The notes beneath the pieces are model-generated. The model had not been told where the DNA came from and did not search any database. It was given only the letters and a program-made list of their open reading frames with translations. From contig NZ_LS999839.1 of the NCBI RefSeq assembly GCF_900564155.1, forward strand, positions 1,485,097 to 1,549,096: DNA of 64,000 bases, in the 5' to 3' direction. This document shows, one piece after another, positions 8,615 to 17,023 of this stretch. The stretch comes from Pedobacter schmidteae. Its GTDB lineage: Bacteria > Bacteroidota > Bacteroidia > Sphingobacteriales > Sphingobacteriaceae. The position numbers and the translations under genes were made by a program. Positions within the stretch are counted from its first letter, which is position 1. Each line of letters opens with the position of its first letter.

Positions 8615-8622
8615 TAACTTTG
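8615..8622 (+). promoter_or_regulatory. pckA -7 element
   Basis: TAACTTTG matches TAnnTTTG, 19 bases before the pckA ATG. No good TTG lies 19 bases upstream (ACG is found), so an activator may be needed, or the overlapping inverted repeat may compensate. Confidence 0.6.
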
Positions 8623-8641
8623 TCGGACTAACTTTTTATTT

Positions 8642-10246
8642 ATGAGCAAAGCGTTTATGCTTAAGCCTGATTTAAACTATCTGAACCTGGATTCGGACAA
8701 TGCATTATTTCAGCTTAATGTAGCACAATTGGTTGAAGAGGCCTTGAAAAATGGAGAAGGTACGCTTGCCGATAGCGGAGCATTGGCAATTGATACCGGT
8801 AAATTTACCGGACGTTCTCCAAAAGACAGATTTATTGTTTGCGATGACATTACTCAGGATACCGTTTGGTGGGGTGACATCAACATTAAATTTGATCCAG
8901 GAAATTTTGATTCACTTTTTAAGAAAATTACAGCGCACCTGAACCAGAAGGACTTTTATGTAAGAGATGGGTACGCTTGTGCAGATGATCGCTATAAGAC
9001 AACGATTAGAGTGGTTACCGAAACGGCTTATCAGAATCTTTTTGCCAATAATTTGTTTCTGAGGCCTGCGGAAGACGAAATTATTGCCCAACCGGAATGG
9101 ACAATTATTGCCGCGCCTACATTTTTGGCAGATCCGGCAATGGATGGCACCAGACAACCTAATTTCTCTATCCTCAATTTTACCAGAAAAATGATTCTGG
9201 TTGGCGGATCGGGCTATACCGGGGAAATAAAGAAAGGTATATTTTCAGTATTGAACTTCATTTTGCCGGAACAACGACAGACGTTGTCTATGCATTGTTC
9301 GGCAAATGTGGGCAAGGATGGCGATACTGCTATCTTCTTCGGACTTTCGGGTACGGGAAAAACAACCTTATCTGCCGATCCGGAAAGAGGTTTGATTGGT
9401 GATGATGAGCATGGCTGGAGTGATGAGAGTGTGTTTAATTTTGAAGGAGGGTGTTATGCCAAGTGTGTAGACCTGACAGTTGAAAAGGAGCCCCAGATAT
9501 TTAATGCAATTAAATTTGGTTCGTTGTTGGAAAATATTAACTATTTCCCGCAAACACGGACGGTAGATTTCTCCAATATAGATAAGACCGAAAATACGAG
9601 GGTTGCTTATCCTATTGACTATATTGACAATGCAATTATTCCCTCTACTGCGGGGATGCCCAAGAATATTTTCTTTTTAACAGCAGATGCTTTTGGAGTA
9701 TTGCCGCCAATTTCGAAGTTGACACCTGGACAGGCAATGTTTCACTTCATTTCGGGCTATACAGCTAAGGTTGCCGGAACGGAAGCGGGGGTGACAGAGC
9801 CTCAGTTAACGTTTTCTGCCTGTTTTGGTAAGGCCTTTATGCCTCTGCATCCTACCAGGTATGCCAGTTTGCTGGGGCAGAAAATGCAAAAGCATCAGGT
9901 CAACGTATGGCTAATCAATACAGGATGGAGTGGCGGCCCATATGGGATTGGAAAACGAATGAAACTGGCTTATACAAGGGCTATGATTACCGCTGCACTG
10001 AAGGGCGATTTTGAAAATATTGCTTTTGAAGCAGATCCGGTATTTGGTTTATGTATTCCGGTAGGTTGTCCAAACGTTCCTACTGAAATATTGAACCCAA
10101 GAAATACCTGGGCCGATGCCAAAGAATATGATAAAAAAGCATGCGAATTGGCGCAGGCATTTATCGCCAACTTTAAGCAGTTTGAAGCTTATGCAAGTGA
10201 AGAAATGCTCGCATCCTTCCCTAAAGTTGTCGAAAACGCACATTAA
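8642..10246 (+). CDS. pckA: Phosphoenolpyruvate carboxykinase (ATP)
   Basis: This enzyme converts oxaloacetate and ATP to phosphoenolpyruvate, CO2 and ADP, the entry step of gluconeogenesis. In some Bacteroidota it also runs in reverse for CO2 fixation. At 534 residues it has the normal length of the ATP-dependent form. The P-loop is GLSGTGKTT (234-242), the metal-binding motif is DDEHGW (254-259), and FTGRSPKDRF (55-64) carries the substrate-binding arginine. It is a single-gene unit with its own promoter and terminator, as expected for a carbon-regulated gene. Confidence 0.98.
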   Translation: MSKAFMLKPDLNYLNLDSDNALFQLNVAQLVEEALKNGEGTLADSGALAIDTGKFTGRSPKDRFIVCDDITQDTVWWGDINIKFDPGNFDSLFKKITAHLNQKDFYVRDGYACADDRYKTTIRVVTETAYQNLFANNLFLRPAEDEIIAQPEWTIIAAPTFLADPAMDGTRQPNFSILNFTRKMILVGGSGYTGEIKKGIFSVLNFILPEQRQTLSMHCSANVGKDGDTAIFFGLSGTGKTTLSADPERGLIGDDEHGWSDESVFNFEGGCYAKCVDLTVEKEPQIFNAIKFGSLLENINYFPQTRTVDFSNIDKTENTRVAYPIDYIDNAIIPSTAGMPKNIFFLTADAFGVLPPISKLTPGQAMFHFISGYTAKVAGTEAGVTEPQLTFSACFGKAFMPLHPTRYASLLGQKMQKHQVNVWLINTGWSGGPYGIGKRMKLAYTRAMITAALKGDFENIAFEADPVFGLCIPVGCPNVPTEILNPRNTWADAKEYDKKACELAQAFIANFKQFEAYASEEMLASFPKVVENAH

Positions 10247-10301
10247 AAGCATTTTTTTCTCGAAAAATTTGCATTTCAATTTTTTTTTAGTTTTAATTGC
10301 G

Positions 10302-10335
10302 AAAGATTGTCTCTCCACCGGGACAATCTTTTTTA
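10302..10335 (+). terminator. pckA terminator
   Basis: A perfect 10-bp stem AAAGATTGTC / GACAATCTTT around a 10-base loop, followed by TTTT, 55 bases after the pckA stop. Confidence 0.88.
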
Positions 10336-10392
10336 ATTATACTAACTACGTGAAGGGAAATACTCGGGGTAATAGGCTAACGATAATTTAAT

Positions 10393-10421
10393 TTGGAATT
10401 AAAATCAAAATTATAATTTTG
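10393..10421 (+). promoter_or_regulatory. Promoter of the exbB-tonB operon
   Basis: TTG (10393-10395), 18 bases, then TAATTTTG (10414-10421) fit the Bacteroidota consensus within one base of spacing. The leader of about 90 bases ends in repeated ACTAAAAA units just before the ATG, an A-rich initiation region without a Shine-Dalgarno site. Confidence 0.75.
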
Positions 10422-10519
10422 TTGTTACAACAATTGTTTATAATGGTCGTTGTGTGTATTACGGAATATTTATCTAATTTTAAAAAACAAAGTACTAAAA
10501 ACTAAAAAACTAAAAAAAA

Positions 10520-11347
10520 ATGGCAAACGCACCAAAACCAACAACAGTTAAAAAAGAGAGCTCGTCAGCTTCAAATTTATTTGCAACCTTAACTATCCCT
10601 ATTTGTATCATTATCGGTATCTGTATTTACAAGTTTATCCTGGGAGATGCCAAAAACTTTATCGACGATAACATTGAGAATTTACCTAAACCAGGAAACT
10701 ATGCTGGTATGGCATACAAAGGTGGTCCAATTGTACCAGTATTAATGGGGATGTTTTTAATGGTAATCGTTTTCTCCATCGAGCGTTTTATTGTTATTGG
10801 TAAAGCTACTGGTAAAGGTAGTTTAGATGGTTTTGTTAAAAAAGTGCAATCACTTTTGAATTCAAACAACATCGAGTCTGCAATGGCTGAGTGTGACAAA
10901 CAACAAGGTTCTGTTGCAAACGTTATCAAATCAGGCTTAAAAAAATACCGTGAAATGGAAGTAGAGCCTAATATGGATACAGATCAGAAATGTTTAGCAA
11001 TTCAAAAAGATATTGAAGAAGCTACTACATTAGAAATGCCAATGTTAGAGCAAAACTTAACTGTAATTGCTACATTAGTATCAGTAGGTACTTTGATGGG
11101 TCTATTAGGAACAGTAACGGGTATGATCAAGGCCTTCGGTGGTTTGGCTAACTCTGGAGCTCCAGATCAGGCTGCATTGGCAACTGGTATCTCTGAGGCA
11201 TTGATCAACACAGCTACAGGTATCGGTACTTCTACATTGGCGATTATCATGTACAACATCCTTACTTCTAAAATTGACAAGTTAACTTATGCAATTGACG
11301 AAGCTGGTTTCAGCATCATCCAAACTTACGCTAGTACGCATAAATAA
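10520..11347 (+). CDS. exbB: MotA/TolQ/ExbB-type proton channel
   Basis: A 275-residue inner-membrane protein. With ExbD it forms the proton channel that powers TonB. There is an N-terminal membrane segment (about 24-43), a second one (about 72-92), and a C-terminal pair whose first contains the family core MGLLGTVTGMIKAF. An extra N-terminal helix compared with E. coli ExbB is common in this phylum. It leads an operon with two ExbD genes and tonB. The operon most likely energises the many SusC-like outer-membrane transporters of such a genome. ExbB is preferred to TolQ because tonB follows. Confidence 0.92.
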   Translation: MANAPKPTTVKKESSSASNLFATLTIPICIIIGICIYKFILGDAKNFIDDNIENLPKPGNYAGMAYKGGPIVPVLMGMFLMVIVFSIERFIVIGKATGKGSLDGFVKKVQSLLNSNNIESAMAECDKQQGSVANVIKSGLKKYREMEVEPNMDTDQKCLAIQKDIEEATTLEMPMLEQNLTVIATLVSVGTLMGLLGTVTGMIKAFGGLANSGAPDQAALATGISEALINTATGIGTSTLAIIMYNILTSKIDKLTYAIDEAGFSIIQTYASTHK

Positions 11348-11433
11348 AAAATAATGAATTTTTTTTTACCGGCTTTATGGAAAACCGGGAGAATAAACAT
11401 CATTAGTAAAAACATTAGTAATTTTTAAAAATT

Positions 11434-12051
11434 ATGCCAAGAGCAAAGGTTCAAAGAAAGAGTACAGCAATTGATATGACCGCCATGTGCGACGTGTCTT
11501 TCTTATTGCTTACCTTCTTTATATTAACAGCAACAGCACGCCAGCCTGACCCTTTGGATGTAACTATTCCTTCATCAACCTATAAATTAAAGGTTCCTGA
11601 TTTGGATATGGGGATATTGTCAATAGGTAAGGGAAAAGTGTTCTATGAAATCGTAGGAAAAGACATTAAAATGTCTACGCTGGACAAAATGGGCGAAAAA
11701 TACAGCATTAAGTTCACCCCTGAAGAGAGAGAACGTTTTGGTGTTATTGGCGCTTTCGGTGTTCCAATCCAAAACTTGAAAGACTTCATTGCAATGGATA
11801 GCGAGAAAAGAACGGCTTATCAAAAGGCCTCGGGCGGAATTCCTGCAGATTCAACCAACAATCAGTTGGCTGAGTGGATTCTGCAATCCCGTACGTCTGT
11901 TGCCGAATTGCATTCAACGCAAATGCGTGTAAGTATTAAAGGAGATGCAGAAGAAGAGTATCCTGTGGTTAAGAAAATTGTAGATATCCTTCAGAAGCAG
12001 AAAATTAACAAATTCAGTTTAATCACATCTGCCGAAGGCGGTGCGGAATAA
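11434..12051 (+). CDS. exbD: ExbD/TolR family protein, first copy
   Basis: A 205-residue inner-membrane protein with a short cytoplasmic N-terminus, one membrane helix and a periplasmic domain. The helix segment DMTAMCDVSFLLLTFFIL carries the conserved aspartate that conducts protons in ExbD/TolR/MotB relatives. The periplasmic domain is longer than in E. coli ExbD (about 140 residues in total there). It follows exbB after 86 bases and precedes a second ExbD by 12 bases. Two different ExbD subunits in one operon suggest a mixed assembly, as is common in Bacteroidota. Confidence 0.9.
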   Translation: MPRAKVQRKSTAIDMTAMCDVSFLLLTFFILTATARQPDPLDVTIPSSTYKLKVPDLDMGILSIGKGKVFYEIVGKDIKMSTLDKMGEKYSIKFTPEERERFGVIGAFGVPIQNLKDFIAMDSEKRTAYQKASGGIPADSTNNQLAEWILQSRTSVAELHSTQMRVSIKGDAEEEYPVVKKIVDILQKQKINKFSLITSAEGGAE

Positions 12052-12063
12052 TAATTATATATT

Positions 12064-12600
12064 ATGGCAGAATTAGATACCTCCGGCGGGGGAGACAAAG
12101 GCAAAAAGGTAAGAAGTAAGAAACAAAGTACCAAGGTAGATTTAACCGCCATGGTGGATTTGGCTTTCTTGCTGATTACATTCTTTATGTTGACTACCTC
12201 CCTGTCGAAACCAATTGCAATGGATATTGCAAAGCCTGATAAAGACGATAATTCGGTTGAAAGAAATGAATTACGTGCCTCAGAAACTATGACCATTTTG
12301 TTGGGCAAGCACAATAAAGTAGCCTGGTATATGGGAGAAGCTGGTAAATCAAAACCTAATGTTGAAGGATTTGCTGATATCAGAAAATCAATATTAGACA
12401 ATAAAAAGAAAGTAGCAGATGCTACTGGTGGAAGGCAGATCATTATGGTGATCAAACCAACTTCAGGAGCTACATATAAGAATTTTGTTGATATTATGGA
12501 TGAGCTGGCAATCACTAAGATTAAAACAGCTCCGGCGATTGATGATGAAAACATCACTGATGCTGAAAAAGATTTCATGAAACAGGCTGGAATTTTATAA
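12064..12600 (+). CDS. exbD: ExbD/TolR family protein, second copy
   Basis: A 178-residue paralogue of the preceding ExbD. It has a lysine-rich cytoplasmic start and the membrane helix DLTAMVDLAFLLITFFML, again with the proton-carrying aspartate in the same position. The periplasmic part is clearly diverged from the first copy (SKPIAMDIAKPDKDD after the helix). Both copies keep the key residue, so neither looks degenerate. It lies between exbD-1 and tonB, and the tight spacing argues for one transcript. Confidence 0.9.
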   Translation: MAELDTSGGGDKGKKVRSKKQSTKVDLTAMVDLAFLLITFFMLTTSLSKPIAMDIAKPDKDDNSVERNELRASETMTILLGKHNKVAWYMGEAGKSKPNVEGFADIRKSILDNKKKVADATGGRQIIMVIKPTSGATYKNFVDIMDELAITKIKTAPAIDDENITDAEKDFMKQAGIL

Positions 12601-12635
12601 TTAAATAATAATTAACGATATTAAAATAGTAAGCT

Positions 12636-13457
12636 ATGTTTGGTTCTAAGATAGATTTATTAAAGACAGAGTGGCTTGACGTTGTATTTGCACACAAGAA
12701 CAAAAAATACGGAGCTTACGAGCTGCGTAGAGAAAGTGCAGCAAATACCACTAAAGCGCTTGTCATCGCATCGACAGTATTTATACTGGCGTTTGTGGCG
12801 CCTAAGATCGTCAGTTTGATCAAAGGCAAGCTACCTGAAGATGAGGTAGTAAAACAAGTTGAGGTTGTGGTTGCTCCACCTCCTCCAGTAAACCCGGAAA
12901 CACCTCCACCGCCACCGGTAGAGCCACCTCCGCCGAAACAGGATCAGATTAAGTTCCCTCCGCCGATTGTAAAACCGGATAATGAGGTAGTTGACAAAGA
13001 ACCTGTTCAAATTGAAGATTTGAAAAAAGCAGATCCGGGACAAAAAACCATCGAAGGTGACCCTACAGCTGATATTGTTATCGCTGGTCCGGTTGGAGAT
13101 GGTCCGAAACAGGCCGCTGTAGTTGAAGATACGAAGGTTTATGACTTTGTGAGTATTGAGACTCAGCCAGGTTTCCCTGGCGGTATGGAGAAATTCTATG
13201 CTTATCTGAAAAAAGCAGTTAGATATCCGGCTATGGCCCAGGAAAATAACATTCAGGGTAAAGTGTTCTTATCTTTCGTAGTAGAGAAAAACGGAGACCT
13301 GACAGATATTAAAGTGGAAAGAAAACTTGGTGGCGGTACCGATGAGGAAGCCATCAGGGTATTAAAAGCAAGTCCGCGCTGGACACCGGGTATTCAGAAC
13401 GGTAAGCCGGTACGTGTTAAATACAACATTCCAATCAGCTTTACCTTATCAAATTAG
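12636..13457 (+). CDS. tonB: TonB-family energy transducer
   Basis: A 273-residue protein with the TonB layout: a cytoplasmic start with KKYGAYELRRE (23-33), a membrane helix (41-57), a proline-rich periplasmic spacer (about 80-110) and a C-terminal TonB_C domain (about 190-273) with YPAMAQENNIQGKVFLSFVV. It transmits proton-motive force from the ExbB/ExbD complex to outer-membrane transporters. The KNKKYGAYELR segment is typical of Bacteroidota TonB proteins. Neighbours exbB-exbD-exbD make the assignment firm, though which receptors it serves is unknown. Confidence 0.93.
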   Translation: MFGSKIDLLKTEWLDVVFAHKNKKYGAYELRRESAANTTKALVIASTVFILAFVAPKIVSLIKGKLPEDEVVKQVEVVVAPPPPVNPETPPPPPVEPPPPKQDQIKFPPPIVKPDNEVVDKEPVQIEDLKKADPGQKTIEGDPTADIVIAGPVGDGPKQAAVVEDTKVYDFVSIETQPGFPGGMEKFYAYLKKAVRYPAMAQENNIQGKVFLSFVVEKNGDLTDIKVERKLGGGTDEEAIRVLKASPRWTPGIQNGKPVRVKYNIPISFTLSN

Positions 13458-13458
13458 A

Positions 13459-13689
13459 ATGTTTAATTTTGGAACATTTAAACAGAAATCGCCTCAACAG
13501 CGATTTCTGTTCATTTTAGGCCTTGCCATGTTTTTGTTTTACCTGATTCTTGGCGGTCTTTTGATCTTTGGGAATACCCTGGTGAACCAATTGGAGCCGA
13601 TTTATCGAATTTTGCTGGGATGCTTGTTAATCGTATATGCATTGATTCGCTTTACCCGCTTAATTAATCAGAAGCCTGAGGAAAATTGA
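13459..13689 (+). CDS. Small two-helix membrane protein in the TonB operon
   Basis: A 76-residue protein starting at the ATG one base after the tonB stop codon. A longer frame from 13414 would run back inside tonB and is less likely. It has two hydrophobic segments (about 16-38 and 47-66) joined by a short polar turn, and a basic/acidic tail ending KPEEN. No family is recognised. Its place between tonB and the PstS-like lipoprotein suggests an accessory membrane role in the same complex. Confidence 0.75.
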   Translation: MFNFGTFKQKSPQQRFLFILGLAMFLFYLILGGLLIFGNTLVNQLEPIYRILLGCLLIVYALIRFTRLINQKPEEN

Positions 13690-13743
13690 TATAAAGCCAT
13701 TATCGGTTTGGGATACATATTTAGCGGTAGTTGTAGCTCAGGA

Positions 13744-13751
13744 TAGTTTTG
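13744..13751 (+). promoter_or_regulatory. -7 element before the PstS-like gene
   Basis: TAGTTTTG fits TAnnTTTG and lies 22 bases before the ATG. At the -33 position only TAG is present, so this is a possible internal promoter of the operon. Confidence 0.45.
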
Positions 13752-13773
13752 CAATCAATAAAAATATATACTG

Positions 13774-14685
13774 ATGAAAAATCTTAGTTTTATCTTATTA
13801 CTTCTGATGGCTTTTTCGGCTTGTAAGCAGAAACCAAAGCCTGCCAATGAGGTGAAAGAAACCCGTACTTCGGGAACCATCACGATGCTGGCAGATGAAT
13901 CTTTCGCAGAGGTGCTGGCAGATCAGATAGAGGTATTTAAGACAGATTATCCCGATACAAAATTTACCGTAATTGAAGGTAACGAACAGAAAATACTCCC
14001 GGCCTTTTTAAATGACAGTGTGCGGGTGATTATTTTATCACGAATGCTTACCGCAGAAGAGGATAAGCTATACAGAAACAGAGATATCATTCCTAAAACT
14101 TCGAGATTTGGAATAGACGGAATTGCTTTAATTACCAACACAGAAAACCCTGATAGCAATATTACCGTAAATGAAGTAACAGACATCATGAAGGGAAGTT
14201 CCCAAAGTGATAAGAAATTAGTATTTGACAACGCTTATTCCAGTACTTTACGTTATTTTAAAGATCTGGCAGGCGTTAAAACAATACCGGAAAAAGGAAT
14301 TTATACCTTACAGACCAATAATGATGTGATTAAATACATCGCCCAAAATAAAGGCTTTATTGGTGTTGTTGGGGTAAACTGGCTTATTGACAATAAAAAG
14401 GAAATGGCCGGTTATTTGGAAAAGGTAAAGATGATGGGCGTGAAAAATGTGAAAGGTAAAAAAGGGGATAACGAGTTCTATAAGCCTATTCAGGCAAATT
14501 TGATTAGCGGTATTTATCCTTTTTTAAGAAATATATATATTATAAATGCAGAAGGAAGAGATGGTTTGGGCTCGGGATTTGCTACATGGTTAGTAAGCCC
14601 AAGAGGACAATTGATTGTACTCAAATCCGGACTAGGTCCGCATAAGCTGGCTTCCAGAGATTTTAATTTTAAGAATACAAACTAA
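13774..14685 (+). CDS. PstS-like substrate-binding lipoprotein
   Basis: A 303-residue lipoprotein with a signal sequence and lipobox FSAC (cysteine 17). The mature part is a PBP-like (PstS) domain. It begins with the SGTITMLADESFAE strand and contains the GFIGVVGVNWL segment near residues 195-205. Classical PstS binds phosphate, but no pst transporter genes are nearby. In this phylum such a protein recurrently follows exbB-exbD-tonB and precedes a TPR protein, so a role with the TonB machine or envelope is more likely than phosphate uptake. Ligand unknown. Confidence 0.82.
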   Translation: MKNLSFILLLLMAFSACKQKPKPANEVKETRTSGTITMLADESFAEVLADQIEVFKTDYPDTKFTVIEGNEQKILPAFLNDSVRVIILSRMLTAEEDKLYRNRDIIPKTSRFGIDGIALITNTENPDSNITVNEVTDIMKGSSQSDKKLVFDNAYSSTLRYFKDLAGVKTIPEKGIYTLQTNNDVIKYIAQNKGFIGVVGVNWLIDNKKEMAGYLEKVKMMGVKNVKGKKGDNEFYKPIQANLISGIYPFLRNIYIINAEGRDGLGSGFATWLVSPRGQLIVLKSGLGPHKLASRDFNFKNTN

Positions 14686-14689
14686 ATTT

Positions 14690-14697
14690 TATATTTG
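14690..14697 (+). promoter_or_regulatory. -7 element before the TPR gene
   Basis: TATATTTG matches TAnnTTTG 55 bases before the TPR start, with TTT instead of TTG at the -33 position. A second internal promoter is possible. Confidence 0.45.
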
Positions 14698-14752
14698 AAG
14701 AATGAAGCCTATGTGAGGGACTTCATAACAAAACTAAAAACAATAGTGAACC

Positions 14753-16468
14753 ATGAAAATGACAAAGAAAGCAATAACCTTAAGTTTAGGTTTAGTAGTG
14801 ATGGGTTCTGCCTCTTTTGCTCAGAGCTTAAGTGACGCAAAGAAGGCCTTAGATGCCGAGCAGTATCAAAAAGCAGCTTCAATGCTAAAAAACCTTGTGA
14901 ATACACAAGCCAGCAAAGGAGAAAATTATTATAATTTAGGTGAGGTTTATTTACGTATGGACTATGTGGATTCGGCTCGTGCTGTATTTACAAAAGGTGT
15001 AACTGCCGATCCTAAAAATTCATTGAATTATATTGGTTTAGGTGAAGCAGATTTAGTGGATAATAATGCTGCTTCAGCAAAAACAAACTTTGCGAAGGCA
15101 GTTGAAGTTTCTTCAAAAAAAGACTGGATTCCTCAATTGTATATTGGAAAAGCCTATATCGCGGTAGATAAGCCGGATTTCGAAGCGGCTTTGCCATATC
15201 TTCAAAAAGCAGAAGAATTGGATGCGAATGATAAAGATGCAGAGACTTTTTTAGCAATGGGTGATTATTATGCCTTGCAAAAGAAAAACTCTGAAGCTTT
15301 ACAGAACTACATGAGAGCCTTGAATATTAATGAGTCTTTATTGAGAGCTACAGTTCAGATTGGCCGTATGTACAAAGAGTCGAGGGCATTTCCAGAATCG
15401 GAGGAGCGTTTGAAAGAAGCAATCTCTAAAGATGCTAATTATGGTCCTGCTTATCGCGAAATTGCCGAGTTGTATATGCAATGGGCACTTCAGTTGTCTA
15501 ACGAATTTGCAGCCAGATCAGCTCAGGCCGTAGAGAACTACAAAAAATATCTTGATTTAACAGATAAATCTTACGAATCTAAGTTGCGTTATGCTCAGTT
15601 CTTGTTTTATGCAAAAGATTTTAAAACATTAGAACAGGTAACTTCAGAACTGGCAACTTCAAATCCTAATGATCCAAAAGCACTTGTGGTTTCAAGATTA
15701 CGTGGTTATTCGGCCTTTGAGAATAAAAACTATCCAAAAAGTTTAGAGTACATGAATGACTTTTTTGCAAAGGTAAAAGATACTTCACGTATTGTTGCCT
15801 CTGACTACTTATACCTGGGAAAAGCTTTATTGCAAGATGGTAAAGATAGTTTGGCCTTAAATAACATTGTAAAGGCAGTAGCAAAAGATTCAACCAATGC
15901 CGGAGCGCTGGAAGAAGTAGCGATGTCATTGTTTAAAGGCAAAAACTATGGTAAAGCAGGTGATGTATTCGCGTTATCGGTTAAAGCTGATCCTAACGGA
16001 AAAAATACACTAACTAATTACTATTACCTGGGTGTGGCAAAATATTATGATTATGCATTGAAAGACAGGGATGGTAAACATCCGGACAGAAAAATTTTAG
16101 TTGATGCGGACTCTGCTTTTGCACATATCATTAAAGTGAAAAATGATTTTGCCCTGGCTTATACTTACAGAGGTCGTATTGCAAAATATGCTGATGATGC
16201 AAATAACCCTAAATGGCTTGCTGTTCCTTACTATGAGCAGTTGATCCAATTGGTTACGGTAACAAAACCGGAATTGGCTGCTGCTTCGGCAAAAGATCTG
16301 GTTGAGGCTTATGTTTATGTAGGTTCTTATTATGCACAAACGGATAAGGAAAAAGCTAAAGAATACCTGAATAAGGCTTTGGCTATCGATCCTCAGAATG
16401 CAGGAGCACAGGAGCGCTTAAAACAATTGACCGCACCTGCACCTAAGGCTCCAGTTAGGAAAAAGTAA
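14753..16468 (+). CDS. Exported tetratricopeptide-repeat protein
   Basis: A 571-residue protein with a signal peptide (about 1-23, ending SFAQS) and TPR-type helical repeats over most of its length. Examples are the NYYNLGEVYLRM, YIGLGEADLV and ALQNYMRALNI segments. The C-terminus is alanine/proline-rich and ends in basic residues (PVRKK). It is the last gene of the exbB-to-TPR operon and is followed by a strong terminator. It probably works as a periplasmic scaffold for the TonB complex or the PstS-like lipoprotein; this is inferred from context. Confidence 0.85.
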   Translation: MKMTKKAITLSLGLVVMGSASFAQSLSDAKKALDAEQYQKAASMLKNLVNTQASKGENYYNLGEVYLRMDYVDSARAVFTKGVTADPKNSLNYIGLGEADLVDNNAASAKTNFAKAVEVSSKKDWIPQLYIGKAYIAVDKPDFEAALPYLQKAEELDANDKDAETFLAMGDYYALQKKNSEALQNYMRALNINESLLRATVQIGRMYKESRAFPESEERLKEAISKDANYGPAYREIAELYMQWALQLSNEFAARSAQAVENYKKYLDLTDKSYESKLRYAQFLFYAKDFKTLEQVTSELATSNPNDPKALVVSRLRGYSAFENKNYPKSLEYMNDFFAKVKDTSRIVASDYLYLGKALLQDGKDSLALNNIVKAVAKDSTNAGALEEVAMSLFKGKNYGKAGDVFALSVKADPNGKNTLTNYYYLGVAKYYDYALKDRDGKHPDRKILVDADSAFAHIIKVKNDFALAYTYRGRIAKYADDANNPKWLAVPYYEQLIQLVTVTKPELAAASAKDLVEAYVYVGSYYAQTDKEKAKEYLNKALAIDPQNAGAQERLKQLTAPAPKAPVRKK

Positions 16469-16486
16469 TAAATTAAATAATAAATG

Positions 16487-16515
16487 AAAAGGCAGGGTTG
16501 TTATCCTGCCTTTTT
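16487..16515 (+). terminator. Terminator of the exbB-TPR operon
   Basis: AAAAGGCAGG, an 8-base loop and CCTGCCTTTTT form a stem of 10 bp with a T run, 19 bases after the TPR stop. The -33 element of the next promoter lies in its loop. Confidence 0.9.
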
Positions 16516-16527
16516 GTTTTATTTTTG
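16498..16527 (+). promoter_or_regulatory. nuoA promoter embedded in the upstream terminator
   Basis: TTG (16498-16500), exactly 19 bases, then TATTTTTG (16520-16527) fit the consensus perfectly. The predicted start near 16534 gives a leader of only about 12 bases before the nuoA ATG. Confidence 0.8.
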
Positions 16528-16545
16528 TCTCAAATTATTTTCAAG

Positions 16546-16917
16546 ATGGAAACGCAAAGTGTACCTGTAGATTTTCTACCCATTATATTTCAAGTTGTTG
16601 TTGCTTTAGGATTTGTGGTTACAACTTTAGTAGCGACACATTTTTTAGGCCCGAAACGAAAAACTAAAGATAAACTGGAGACTTTTGAAGCAGGGATTAA
16701 AACAATTGGTAATGCGCGTCAGCCATTTTCTATCAAATATTTCCTGGTTGCAATTTTGTTTGTACTGTTTGATGTGGAGGTCATTTTTATGTATCCATGG
16801 GCGGTTAATTTCAGAGAATTGGGAATGACCGGTATGATAGAAATGTTTGTATTTATGGGGACCTTGTTGCTGGGCTTTATATACGTTTTGAAGAAGAAAG
16901 CACTGGATTGGAATTGA
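16546..16917 (+). CDS. nuoA: NADH-quinone oxidoreductase subunit A
   Basis: A 123-residue membrane subunit of complex I, which couples NADH oxidation to proton pumping. The ATG at 16546 is chosen. An in-frame upstream extension to 16498 would start inside the terminator and before the predicted transcription start. Three hydrophobic segments are present, with the family motif ETFEAGIKTIGNAR in the first loop and FDVEVIFMYPWA (acidic residues in the second helix). It begins a complete nuoA-N set, but a hairpin separates it from nuoB. Confidence 0.94.
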   Translation: METQSVPVDFLPIIFQVVVALGFVVTTLVATHFLGPKRKTKDKLETFEAGIKTIGNARQPFSIKYFLVAILFVLFDVEVIFMYPWAVNFRELGMTGMIEMFVFMGTLLLGFIYVLKKKALDWN

Positions 16918-16973
16918 TCTATTTAGATCGGTTCTAAATGCAGATGACGTAGGCCTTTTGCTTCAAAAAATTG

Positions 16974-16981
16974 TAAATTTG
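16974..16981 (+). promoter_or_regulatory. -7 element upstream of nuoB
   Basis: TAAATTTG matches TAnnTTTG; a TTG at proper spacing is missing. It directly precedes the hairpin at 16983, so a transcript from here would start inside that hairpin. Confidence 0.4.
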
Positions 16982-16982
16982 T

Positions 16983-17012
16983 GGTTCATTCTTTAAAGGA
17001 ATGAGCCTTTTT
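16983..17012 (+). terminator. Hairpin with T run between nuoA and nuoB
   Basis: GGTTCATTC, a 7-base loop and GAATGAGCC form a 9-bp stem (one G-T pair), followed by TTTTT. It lies 11 bases before nuoB and could attenuate or end the nuoA transcript. Confidence 0.75.
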
Positions 17013-17023
17013 CGTTTTGTATC

